From positions 1 to 27,164 of the forward strand of contig CBFGTJ010000021.1 in the NCBI GenBank assembly GCA_965651815.1: a stretch of 27,164 bases of DNA. Reading direction: 5' to 3'. This document shows, one piece after another, positions 13,288 to 21,039 of this stretch. The stretch is from CBFGTJ01 sp965651815. Lineage in GTDB: Bacteria; Actinomycetota; Acidimicrobiia; Acidimicrobiales; Microtrichaceae. The notes beneath the pieces are model-generated. The model had not been told where the DNA came from and did not search any database. It saw nothing but the letters and a program-made list of their open reading frames with translations. Numbering within the stretch: position 1 is the stretch's first letter; the number at the start of each line of letters is the position of its first letter. The position numbers and the translations under genes are program-made.

Positions 13288-14460
13288 GTGCGCCCCTACC
13301 TGGTCGTGATGGCGGTGGCCGCCGCCGTGACGGTCGCCGCGGTCCCGCCGCTGCGCCGGCTCTCGCATCGCCTCGGTGTGATGGCGGAGCCCGGCGACCG
13401 CAGCGTGCACGCCACCCCGACCCCGGTCCTGGGTGGCGCCGCGCTGTTCCTGGGCTTCCTCGCCGGGTTGGGCACCGCCGCCCTCCTGCCGGAGTTCGAT
13501 CCCGTGTTCGAGACCTCCGCCAACGTGCTGGGCGTGCTCGCCGCGGCGCTCGTCATCTGGGTGACCGGCCTGATCGACGACGTGCGGGAGGTCTCCGCGC
13601 CGGCCAAGGTCGCCGGCATGGTGCTGAGCGGTTCGCTGCTCACCCTGGTCGGCCTGTCGATCATCTACTTCCGCGTGCCGTTCCTCGGCTTCACGGTGCT
13701 CCCGCCGGACATGTCGGCGCTCATCACGGTGCTGTGGGTGGTCGGCATGGCCAACGCGGTCAACCTCATCGACGGGCTCGACGGGCTCGCCGCGGGGATC
13801 GTCGCGATCGGCGCCGGGTCCTTCTTCCTCTACGGGTGGCGCCTGCTGGACGAGGGCGTGCTGGACCCGACCAACATCGGGCCGCTGCTCGCGGTCCTGA
13901 CCGCGGGCATCTGCCTCGGGTTCCTGCCGTTCAACTTCAACCCGGCCAGCATCTTCATGGGCGACTCGGGCGCCCTGCTGCTCGGGCTGCTGCTCGCCGC
14001 GTCGACGGTCGCGGTCGGCGGGCAGTCCGACGACCCGTTCTCCGGCCAGGCCTGGTTCTTCTTCGCGCCCCTCGTCATCCCGCTGGTCATCCTCGGGGTG
14101 CCGCTGCTCGACACGGTGTTCGCCGTCGTGCGCCGGGCGACCCGCCGCACCGGCGTCGCGACGGCCGACAAGGAGCACCTGCACCACCGGCTGATGGACC
14201 TCGGCCACGGCCACCGGCGGACGGTCGTGCTGCTGTGGGCGTGGACCGCGGTGCTGTCCGGGTTCGTGCTGCTGCCGGTGTTCACCGGGAGGGGCGACGG
14301 CATCGTGCCGATCGGGCTCGTGGCCCTCGCCCTGCTCCTGTTCACCGTGCTGGCACCCCGGTGGCGCAACGGCAGGGAGCGGCGCGACGCGTCCGCCGTC
14401 CCGGAGGACGGCGCGGCCGCCCCGTCAGGAGGAGGTGACCGTGTCCGTGTCGACCCCTGA
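13288..14460 (+). CDS. wecA: Polyprenyl-phosphate N-acetylglucosaminyl-1-phosphate transferase (WecA/TagO/Rfe family)
   Basis: Integral membrane enzyme that moves GlcNAc-1-phosphate from UDP-GlcNAc to a polyprenyl phosphate lipid, starting cell-wall polymer or linker synthesis. The 390 residues have about ten or eleven membrane segments and the family motifs in order: the Asp pair in GLIDDVREVSA (about 92-102), NAVNLIDGLDGLAAG (about 155), FNFNPASIFMGDSGALLLG (about 215) and the HxHH-like KEHLHHRLMDLGHGH (about 295). The C-terminal 35 residues are a charged cytoplasmic tail. Rfe (Rv1302) stands at the same place before the atp operon in mycobacteria. It starts with GTG in a leaderless context. 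Its last 36 bases overlap the convergent amidohydrolase gene. Confidence 0.95.
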   Translation: MRPYLVVMAVAAAVTVAAVPPLRRLSHRLGVMAEPGDRSVHATPTPVLGGAALFLGFLAGLGTAALLPEFDPVFETSANVLGVLAAALVIWVTGLIDDVREVSAPAKVAGMVLSGSLLTLVGLSIIYFRVPFLGFTVLPPDMSALITVLWVVGMANAVNLIDGLDGLAAGIVAIGAGSFFLYGWRLLDEGVLDPTNIGPLLAVLTAGICLGFLPFNFNPASIFMGDSGALLLGLLLAASTVAVGGQSDDPFSGQAWFFFAPLVIPLVILGVPLLDTVFAVVRRATRRTGVATADKEHLHHRLMDLGHGHRRTVVLLWAWTAVLSGFVLLPVFTGRGDGIVPIGLVALALLLFTVLAPRWRNGRERRDASAVPEDGAAAPSGGGDRVRVDP

Positions 14461-16155
14461 GCGCAGCACGGCACCCGGGAGCGCGCCCGTGGCACGGCCG
14501 TCCCGCACCGTCTCGGTGCCCGCGACCCAGACGTGGTCGATGCCGCAGGAGCCCGCGTAGAGGCGGCTCGTGCCGCCCGGCAGGTCGTCGACCATCGACA
14601 GCATCTCGGAGTCGACCCGCTCCGGGTCGATGAGCACCAGGTCGGCGAGGGCGCCGACCGCGACGACGCCGCGGTCGCGGAGGCCGAACAGCTGCGCCGG
14701 GGTCTGCGTCATCATCTGCACGGCGTGCTCGACGGTGGTGAGCTGGCGGCCCCGCAGGCAGTCCGCGAGGAAGCGCGTCGGGTAGTTGGCCCCCTGCATC
14801 CGGTCGAGGTGGGCGCCGGCGTCCGACCCGCCGAGCATCACCGATGGGTGCTGCCACGCCTGGCGCCGCAGCTCCCACGACTCGGGGTCCGCGTCGGTCG
14901 CCCCGGGCCACAGCACCGTGCGCAGGTCGTCCGCGATCACGATGTCGAGCAGGGTGTCGAACGCCGAGGTGCCGCGCTCCGCGGCGATGTCGCCGACGCG
15001 GCGGCCGGTGAGCCCGTCGTTCTCGGGGGAGAACGTGTCACCGATGACGTAGGTGTCCCAGCCGGTCAGCCGGGCGAACACGCCGGCGTCGGGGGACGCG
15101 GCGCGCTCCTCCATGAACCTGCGCGTCTCGGGGTCGCGGAGCCGTTCGATCCGCTCGGGCACCGGCAGGCCGAGGATCGGGCCCCAGTCCGGCATCATGT
15201 TGAGGGCGCAGTAGTTGAGGAAGCTCATGTTCATGCCCACGATGACGGGCATCGTGAGCGCGACGACCCTCGCTCCGGCCTCGCGGCAGCGGTCCATCGC
15301 CGCGAGCTGGTTGCGGTAGCGCTCGGGCGCGTGGGAGTCGATCGTCAGCACGTTCCAGTTCAGCGGCCGGTTGCCGGCCCGGGTGAACCGGATCATGAAC
15401 TCGACCTCGTCGTCGTCGAACCCGTCGAGGCAGCCGTTCGAGGCGAACTCGAGCGTGGTGCCCTCGTGCCGGCTGACGACCGAGGCGAGCGCGAGCAGCT
15501 CCTCCTCGGAGGCCCACCGCGACGCGACCGGCTTGTCGTCGCCGTCGGAGTGGGTGCGCGACAGCGTGGTGGAGAAGCCGAGCCCGCCGGCCTCGAGCGA
15601 CTCGGCGAGCAGCGCCTGCATCGCCTCGACCTGCTCGGGGGACGCCTCGCCCTCGACCGCGGCGGTGCCCATCACCTTGCGGCGGATGGCGCAGTGCCCG
15701 ACGAGGAAGCCGGCGTTCACCGCGAGGTTGCCCTCGAGCCGGGCCAGGTACTCCGAGAAGCTCGACCAGTTCCAGTCGATGCCGTTCTCGAGCGCGGCGA
15801 GCGGCATGCCCTCGACCTTCGCCATCATCCGGCGCGTGTAGTCCGCGTCGCCGGGGGCGAGTGGCGCGAGGGTGAAGCCGCAGTTCCCGCCGATGATCGT
15901 GGTGACGCCGTGCAGGTTGGACGGCGAGGCGGTCGGGTCCCACAGCAGCTGCGCGTCGTAGTGGGTGTGCGGGTCGATGAACCCGGGGGTGAGGTAGCGG
16001 CCGTCGGCGTCGACCACCGTCGTGGAAGCGCCGGCCTCCGCCTCGCCGGGCTCGGTGATCGCGACGATCCGTCCACCGTCGACCGCCACGTCGCCGCGCC
16101 GCGCGGCGGAGCCGGTGCCGTCGATGATCGTGGCGTTGCGGATGACGAGGTCCAT
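14425..16155 (-). CDS. D-aminoacylase / N-acyl-amino-acid deacylase family amidohydrolase
   Basis: Metal-dependent hydrolase of the amidohydrolase superfamily (COG3653 type), expected to cleave N-acyl (often D-) amino acids or related amides; the exact substrate is unknown. The 576 residues start MDLVIRNATIIDGTG, then LTPGFIDPHTHYDAQLLWDP (the HxH metal site), GGNCGFTLAP with the Cys conserved in D-aminoacylases, VGHCAIRR, VMLGGSDAGAHLDRM with the catalytic-type Asp, and a late GALADLVLIDPERV strand. The ATG at 16155 follows a G-rich site and matches family starts. It is divergent from a branched-chain-amino-acid-type importer with shared palindromes between, so it may process what the importer brings in (inference). 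It overlaps wecA by 36 bp at the 3' end. Confidence 0.92.
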   Translation of the reverse strand: MDLVIRNATIIDGTGSAARRGDVAVDGGRIVAITEPGEAEAGASTTVVDADGRYLTPGFIDPHTHYDAQLLWDPTASPSNLHGVTTIIGGNCGFTLAPLAPGDADYTRRMMAKVEGMPLAALENGIDWNWSSFSEYLARLEGNLAVNAGFLVGHCAIRRKVMGTAAVEGEASPEQVEAMQALLAESLEAGGLGFSTTLSRTHSDGDDKPVASRWASEEELLALASVVSRHEGTTLEFASNGCLDGFDDDEVEFMIRFTRAGNRPLNWNVLTIDSHAPERYRNQLAAMDRCREAGARVVALTMPVIVGMNMSFLNYCALNMMPDWGPILGLPVPERIERLRDPETRRFMEERAASPDAGVFARLTGWDTYVIGDTFSPENDGLTGRRVGDIAAERGTSAFDTLLDIVIADDLRTVLWPGATDADPESWELRRQAWQHPSVMLGGSDAGAHLDRMQGANYPTRFLADCLRGRQLTTVEHAVQMMTQTPAQLFGLRDRGVVAVGALADLVLIDPERVDSEMLSMVDDLPGGTSRLYAGSCGIDHVWVAGTETVRDGRATGALPGAVLRSGVDTDTVTSS

Positions 16156-16210
16156 GGCACCCCCCGGGGTCGGGTCCTGCGCAGCCCGGTCCGTCGAGCA
16201 CGCACCGGTT

Positions 16211-16227
16211 TCTGACACTCTGTCAGA
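16211..16227. promoter_or_regulatory. Palindromic operator 1 (TCTGACA-N3-TGTCAGA)
   Basis: A perfect 7-bp inverted repeat with a 3-bp centre, 55 bp upstream of the amidohydrolase start. Form and size suit a dimeric regulator such as a TetR-family repressor. A near-copy lies at 16303-16319, next to the importer genes, so one regulator probably controls both directions. Confidence 0.6.
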
Positions 16228-16257
16228 TCCCGGCGCCGCGATCAGATCCCGGTGCCG
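16223..16257 (+). repeat. 16-bp direct repeat, TCAGATCCCGG(C/T)GCCG
   Basis: Two copies at 16223-16238 and 16242-16257, 15 of 16 bases identical and 19 bp apart (start to start), within the divergent regulatory region. The first copy shares its 5' end with the right half of operator 1. Confidence 0.6.
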
Positions 16258-16302
16258 CCCGCCGGAGCGCATGCCGCCCCCGGCGACGTGATAGAAACAC
16301 GA

Positions 16303-16319
16303 CCTGACGGCACGTCAGA
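16303..16319. promoter_or_regulatory. Palindromic operator 2 (CCTGACG-N3-CGTCAGA)
   Basis: CTGACG (16304-16309) and CGTCAG (16313-16318) pair perfectly around GCA; the 17-bp frame matches operator 1 in CTGAC and GTCAGA. A weak -10-like TAGAAA (16292-16297) ends 5 nt before it, so a bound protein would cover the start of the importer transcript. Confidence 0.6.
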
Positions 16320-16378
16320 TCGCCGTCGCGCCGTCACCCGGCGGGGTGCGTCGGGGTGACCGAGACAGGGGGCAACTC

Positions 16379-17794
16379 GTGAAGCGAACTCTGCTGATCC
16401 TCATGTGCGCACTCGCCATGGTCGCCGGCGCCTGCGGTGCCTCCGGCGATGAGGGTGCCAGCGAGGAGGAGGAGTCCAACGGAACGGAGGAGCAGGGGGG
16501 AGGCTCCGGCGAGGCGATGTGGGGCGATCTCGAGTCGCCCTGCGGCGAGGGTGACGCCAGGGTCGCGGAGGGCGAGGGCCCGGCGACCGACCGACTGCTG
16601 CTCGGCGTCGCGAACGACCGCAACTCCGACATCCGCCCGGGCCTCAACGCGGAGTTCTGGGACGCGGCCACGGCGTACGCCGAGTGGTGCAACGCCCAGG
16701 GCGGGATCGAGGGGCTCGAGATCGAACTGGTCGACCTCGACGGCGGCGTCGTGGCGGTCGAGGCCGCGATGACGACCGCGTGCGAGGGCGTGTTCGCGAT
16801 GGTCGGTGGCGGCTACGCGATGGACAACCTCGAGTTCTCCGGCAAGGACGGCTCCGACTTCCACAAGTGCGGCCTCATCGACATCCCGGGCTTCGCGGTG
16901 TCGGTCGAGAAGAGCCTCTCCAACGGCCAGGTCCAGCCGCTCCCGAACCCGACCAACGCCAAGGGCACCCAGTGGATCACCGACCTCCAGGAGCTCTACC
17001 CGGAGGAGTCCAAGAACGCGGTGGTCGTCTACAGCAAGGACCTGCCCTCGCTCGAGGCGATCAAGGTGCAGTGGGAGGTCCTGACCGAGCACGTCGGCGG
17101 GATCGAGAACGCCGAGCCCATCGCCTACCCGCTGGTCGTCACCGACTGGGGCCCCTACGCCGACCGGGTGATCGACAGCGGCGCCACCACGCTGTTCTGG
17201 ATCGGTGAGCCCGGCAACGCCGCGAGCCTCATGCGGGCCCTCAAGGAGAAGCAGTGGGACGGCGTCTTCATCACCGAGTCGAACATCTACGACGACGTGT
17301 TCATCGACAACGCCCGCTCCGCTGCCGACGGGATCCTGGTGCGCCTCGCGTTCCACCCCTTCGAGGAGGCCGACCAGTGGCCCGCGGTGCAGCAGTACCT
17401 CGACAACCTCGAGGAGCACGTGCCGAACGGCAAGGCGGCGCTGCTGGGGATGCAGGGCACCTCGGCGTTCCTCCTGTTCTCGGTCGCCGCGAAGGCGTGC
17501 GCGGAGAAGAACGACGGGGTGATCGACCGCACGTGCGTGCTCGAGGAGGCCATGGCGGTCGAGGACTGGACCGCCGGCGGCATGCACGCCCCGACCAACC
17601 CGGGCGTCGAGGACCCGGTCGTGTGCGGCATGTTCGTCACCGTGGAGGACGGCAAGTGGACTCGTCGCTACCCTGAGATCGGTGGCGAGGCCGACGACTA
17701 CAACGGCTTCCACTGCCCGGAGGACAGCATCGTCAAGGTGCCCGACGACAGGGTCCCCGGCAAGGGGGCGGTGGACCCCGACAGGGAGATCTGA
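16379..17794 (+). CDS. ABC transporter substrate-binding lipoprotein (branched-chain amino acid/amide type)
   Basis: Extracellular ligand-binding protein anchored by lipid. The GTG start (ribosome site AGGGGG, 16367-16372) gives MKRTLLILMCALAMVAGAC, a lipoprotein signal peptide with Cys19 as the likely lipidated residue. An acidic Glu/Ser/Gly linker (about 20-50) follows, then a type 1 periplasmic-binding fold: LLLGVANDRNSD, WCNAQGGIEGLEIELVDLDG, the hinge strand NAVVVYSKDLPSLEAIKVQW, and IESTN-like ITESNIYDDVF. At 471 residues it is longer than typical LivJ (about 370). Peptide-linked amino acids, amides or urea-like ligands are all possible. It heads the importer operon and is divergent from an amidohydrolase with shared operators. 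A strong hairpin follows its stop, which would favour excess binding protein. Confidence 0.9.
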   Translation: MKRTLLILMCALAMVAGACGASGDEGASEEEESNGTEEQGGGSGEAMWGDLESPCGEGDARVAEGEGPATDRLLLGVANDRNSDIRPGLNAEFWDAATAYAEWCNAQGGIEGLEIELVDLDGGVVAVEAAMTTACEGVFAMVGGGYAMDNLEFSGKDGSDFHKCGLIDIPGFAVSVEKSLSNGQVQPLPNPTNAKGTQWITDLQELYPEESKNAVVVYSKDLPSLEAIKVQWEVLTEHVGGIENAEPIAYPLVVTDWGPYADRVIDSGATTLFWIGEPGNAASLMRALKEKQWDGVFITESNIYDDVFIDNARSAADGILVRLAFHPFEEADQWPAVQQYLDNLEEHVPNGKAALLGMQGTSAFLLFSVAAKACAEKNDGVIDRTCVLEEAMAVEDWTAGGMHAPTNPGVEDPVVCGMFVTVEDGKWTRRYPEIGGEADDYNGFHCPEDSIVKVPDDRVPGKGAVDPDREI

Positions 17795-17798
17795 TCCC

Positions 17799-17827
17799 GG
17801 GGGCACGTGCCGCGCGCACGTGCCCCC
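17799..17827 (+). terminator. Strong hairpin between the binding-protein and permease genes
   Basis: GGGGGCACGTGC (17799-17810) and GCACGTGCCCCC (17816-17827) form a perfect 12-bp stem with a 5-nt loop, 4 nt after the stop. Only TCT follows, so it is not a classic intrinsic terminator. It probably lets some transcription pass while protecting the upstream message. Confidence 0.6.
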
Positions 17828-17860
17828 TCTGCACAGCCCCCCGGGACCGAGCGCACCACC

Positions 17861-20251
17861 GTGGACAAGTTCCTGACCTTCACCATCGCCGGGCTCTCGA
17901 CGGCGGCCATCTACGCGGTGGCCGCCTCCGGCCTCGTCGTGACCTACACGACCTCGGGCATCTTCAACTTCGCGCACGGCGCGTTCTCGATGATGGCGGC
18001 GTTCACCTACTGGCAGGTGCACTCCGCGTGGGGCGTGCCGCAGCTCCCGGCGGCGCTGCTCGTGGTGTTCGTCATCGGGCCGCTGTTCGGCGCCGCCGTC
18101 GAGCGCGTCATCATGCGCGGGATCGAGGGCACCTCCGAGGTGGTCAAGATCGTCGTCACGATCAGCCTCATGGTGGCCCTGTTGGGCCTCGCCCAGGTGA
18201 TCTGGGAGCCGAACGTCGCGCGGCCGGTCTCCGCGTTCTTCGACGGCAAGACCATCACCATCGGTGACGGCATCGTCGTCACCTACCAGCGACTGCTCAC
18301 CATGGCGGTCGCCGTGGCCGTCGCGGTCGGGCTGCGGATCGTGTTCAAGCGCACCCGGCTGGGCGTGGCGATGCGCGCCGTGGTCGACGACCGCAGCCTC
18401 GTCCAGCTCAACGGCGGACGACCCGGGCGCACCTCGATGCTGGCGTGGGCGCTCGGCGCCTGCCTCGCGTCGGTGTCCGGCGTCCTGATCGCCTCCGAGC
18501 AGACGCTGAGCGCCACCAACCTCACGCTGCTGTTCATCAACGCGTACGCGGTCGCGGTCGTCGGGCGGCTCCGCAGCCTCCCCGGCGCGTTCCTGGGAGC
18601 CGTGATCCTCGGCCTCGTCCAGGCCTACGCGATCGGCTACATCCCCCAGAGCGCGACGATCGGCCCGATCAGCCTGCAGAGCCTCCAGCAGGCGATCCCG
18701 GCGATCATGCTCTTCGTCGTCATGGTCCTGCAGCCACAGGACCGGGTGCGGGCCCACGGCTCCACGCGGCGCACCGAGCCGATGCGGCCCCCGTCCCAGC
18801 GGTTCGCCCTCGTGGGCGGCGTCCTGTTCGTCCTCGCCGTGGCGGCGATCGGCTCGCTCGTCGCCCCCTCCGACCTCAACCTGCTGCTCGGCGGCTTCTA
18901 CACCGCGATGGTCACGCTGTCGCTCGTGCCGCTCACCGGGTACGCGGGGCAGATCTCGCTCGCGCAGCTCACCTTCGTCGGCATCGGCGCGGTCGCGATG
19001 GCCACCTGGGGCGCGAACGGCGAGCCGTGGGCGGTGCTGATCTCGATCGTCGTGTGCGCGGTCGTCGGCGCGCTGGTGGCCTTCCCGGCGCTGCGCCTCT
19101 CGGGCATCTACCTGGCGCTCGCCACCGCGGCGTTCGCGATGTTCGCCTCCGCGATGTTCTTCAACCAGGTCGACGTGATGCCCGGCAACAACCGCCAGGT
19201 GCCGCGGCTGTCGATGGGCCCGCTGTCGATCGACAGCGACTACTCCCAGCTCGTGCTCTTCGCGGTGGTGTTCGCGATCATCGGCAACCTCCTCATCGTG
19301 CTGCGGCGCAGCGCCTGGGGCCGGCGGCTCACCGCCCTGAAGGACTCGCCGGTGGCGTGCGCGACGCTGGGCCTGAACCTGACCGCGACCCGGGTCGGCG
19401 TCTTCGCCCTCTCCGCGGCGATCGCGGGGGCCGCGGGCGCGGTGTCGGGACGCACCTTCCTCGCCGACACGCTGACGCTGCCGAGCTCGATGTCGATCAC
19501 GATGATCGCCGTGGTGGGCGGCATCGGGTCGGTGGCGGGCGCCTTCTTCGGCGGCATCCTGCTCGGGGCGTTCCCGATCATGTCGGCGATGTTCGCCCTC
19601 AACCGGATCGGGATCTTCGGGCTCGTGTCGATCTCGGTGCGCGACCTGCTCGCCTTCTCGCCCGGCCTCATGGGCATCAGCCTCGGCCGGGACCCCGACG
19701 GCGCCGCGCCGCAGCTCGCCGCGGCCTTCGCGCCGGTCGCCGCGTCGCCGCCGTCGCTGGTCCTCAGCGCCGCCGGGGCCGGGGTGATCTGGCTGCTCGC
19801 CCGCCTCGACGTGATCGGCAACTGGTCGTTCATCGCCGGGCTCGCCGTGCTGGTCTTCGCGGTGGTGCCGCTGCTGCCGCTGCTCTTCGCGCCACCGGAG
19901 GTGCCCGGCCGCCGGCTCCCGACCGCGGTGTGGTCGCTGGTCGCCGTGGCCGCCGTGACCGCGGTGCCGTGGGGCACGGCCATCGAGTCGAACGGCATGC
20001 GGGTCGTCGCGATCCTCGGGGTGATCGTCCTCGCCGCCCGTGTGTCGATGGCGGTCCACGGCGAGGTGCCGCCCCGGGTGCAGACGGCCCGGGCCGAGCA
20101 GCCCTCGCCCGACATGATCGGCATCGACTACCCGCTGACCCGCTCCGACGCGATCGACGCCGGCCGGGCCATCGGCATCGACGAGCAGCTGCTGGCCCTC
20201 CCCGCGCCCCCACGCGCCGTGCGGGCCCCCGTGCCGGTGGCGGGCTCATGA
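17861..20251 (+). CDS. Fused LivH-LivM ABC permease with extra C-terminal membrane part
   Basis: Inner-membrane channel of a branched-chain-amino-acid-type importer, with both permease halves in one 796-residue chain. The LivH half (1 to about 295) starts MDKFLTFTIAGLSTAAIYAV and has VVTYTTSGIFNFAHGAF and the EAA-like RTRLGVAMRAVVDD. A hydrophilic junction (RVRAHGSTRRTEPMRPP, about 295-310) leads to the LivM half (about 310-605), with PLTGYAGQISLAQ, FPALRLSGIYLALAT and SAWGRRLTALKDSPVACATLG. Residues after about 613 add roughly four more hydrophobic segments and a polar tail, not part of standard LivM. GTG 17861 is chosen by the LivH start; upstream in-frame codons would run into the hairpin. 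Its end overlaps livG by 4 bases. Confidence 0.92.
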   Translation: MDKFLTFTIAGLSTAAIYAVAASGLVVTYTTSGIFNFAHGAFSMMAAFTYWQVHSAWGVPQLPAALLVVFVIGPLFGAAVERVIMRGIEGTSEVVKIVVTISLMVALLGLAQVIWEPNVARPVSAFFDGKTITIGDGIVVTYQRLLTMAVAVAVAVGLRIVFKRTRLGVAMRAVVDDRSLVQLNGGRPGRTSMLAWALGACLASVSGVLIASEQTLSATNLTLLFINAYAVAVVGRLRSLPGAFLGAVILGLVQAYAIGYIPQSATIGPISLQSLQQAIPAIMLFVVMVLQPQDRVRAHGSTRRTEPMRPPSQRFALVGGVLFVLAVAAIGSLVAPSDLNLLLGGFYTAMVTLSLVPLTGYAGQISLAQLTFVGIGAVAMATWGANGEPWAVLISIVVCAVVGALVAFPALRLSGIYLALATAAFAMFASAMFFNQVDVMPGNNRQVPRLSMGPLSIDSDYSQLVLFAVVFAIIGNLLIVLRRSAWGRRLTALKDSPVACATLGLNLTATRVGVFALSAAIAGAAGAVSGRTFLADTLTLPSSMSITMIAVVGGIGSVAGAFFGGILLGAFPIMSAMFALNRIGIFGLVSISVRDLLAFSPGLMGISLGRDPDGAAPQLAAAFAPVAASPPSLVLSAAGAGVIWLLARLDVIGNWSFIAGLAVLVFAVVPLLPLLFAPPEVPGRRLPTAVWSLVAVAAVTAVPWGTAIESNGMRVVAILGVIVLAARVSMAVHGEVPPRVQTARAEQPSPDMIGIDYPLTRSDAIDAGRAIGIDEQLLALPAPPRAVRAPVPVAGS

Positions 20252-21039
20252 GCGTCCTCGAGCTCGAGCGGGTCTCGGTGCGCTTCGGCGGCCACCTGGC
20301 CGTCAGCGACGTGTCGCTGCGCGTCGAGGGCGGCCGGATCAGCGGGCTGATCGGGCCCAACGGCGCGGGCAAGACCACGACCTTCAACGCCGTGTGCGGC
20401 GTGGTGACCCCGTCCTCGGGCCGCATCCGCCTGGACGGGCGCGACATCTCCCGGCTCGGCACCCACCAGCGGGCCCGGCTCGGCATCGGCCGCACCTTCC
20501 AGCGCCTCGAGGTGTTCGCCTCCCTGACCGTCCGCGAGAACGTCCAGGTCGGTCTGGAGATCCGCCGGAGCTGGTCACGACGCCGCGGCGCGCTGCCGCA
20601 GTACCTCGCCGGGGGCGGCGACCCGTCACCGGCCGAGGAGGTCGACCTCATCCTCGACCGGCTCGAGCTCGCACCACTCGCCGACACGATCGTCGGTGCG
20701 CTGCCCACCGGCCACGCCCGCCTCGTCGAGCTCGGGCGGGCGCTCGCGGCACGCCCGTCGATCCTGCTGCTCGACGAGCCGGCCTCCGGGCTCGACGACC
20801 ACGAGACCCAGGCGTTCGGCGACCTGCTCGTCACCCTTGCGCAGAACGGGCTCGGCATCCTCCTCGTCGAGCACGACGTCGCGCTGGTGATGCGCGTCTG
20901 CGAGGAGCTCTCCGTGCTCGACTTCGGCCAGATCATCGCGAGGGGCACCCCGGAGGAGGTGCGCTCGAACGAGGCGGTCCTCGCGGCGTACCTCGGCACG
21001 ACGCCGGACGCCGCCACCTCCGGGGGAGGGCTCGGGTGA
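20248..21039 (+). CDS. livG: ABC transporter ATP-binding protein, LivG type
   Basis: One of two ATPases of the importer. The 263 residues show Walker A GPNGAGKTTT (K42), a Q-loop in GRTFQRLEVFASLTVRENV, Walker B ILLLDEPASGLD and the switch His in LLVEHDVALVM. The ABC signature is unusual: LPTGHARLVELGRAL stands where LSxGQ is expected, so Ser is Pro and Gln is His. Related Liv-type ATPases also show relaxed signatures here, so I do not call it inactive. ATG overlaps the permease stop (ATGA) and its end overlaps livF (GTGA), so the set is translationally coupled. Confidence 0.93.
   Translation: MSVLELERVSVRFGGHLAVSDVSLRVEGGRISGLIGPNGAGKTTTFNAVCGVVTPSSGRIRLDGRDISRLGTHQRARLGIGRTFQRLEVFASLTVRENVQVGLEIRRSWSRRRGALPQYLAGGGDPSPAEEVDLILDRLELAPLADTIVGALPTGHARLVELGRALAARPSILLLDEPASGLDDHETQAFGDLLVTLAQNGLGILLVEHDVALVMRVCEELSVLDFGQIIARGTPEEVRSNEAVLAAYLGTTPDAATSGGGLG

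Noticed and set aside
17799..17827. Classic Rho-independent terminator ending the binding-protein gene as a single-gene unit
   Set aside because: The stem is strong but no T-run follows, and the permease and ATPase genes continue in the same direction with no other promoter seen.
16334..20059. Very long open frame (over 1200 codons) on the minus strand opposite the importer genes
   Set aside because: Composition is His/Arg/Asp-rich shadow sequence of the LivHM and binding-protein genes; no domain is recognisable and there is no sensible start.
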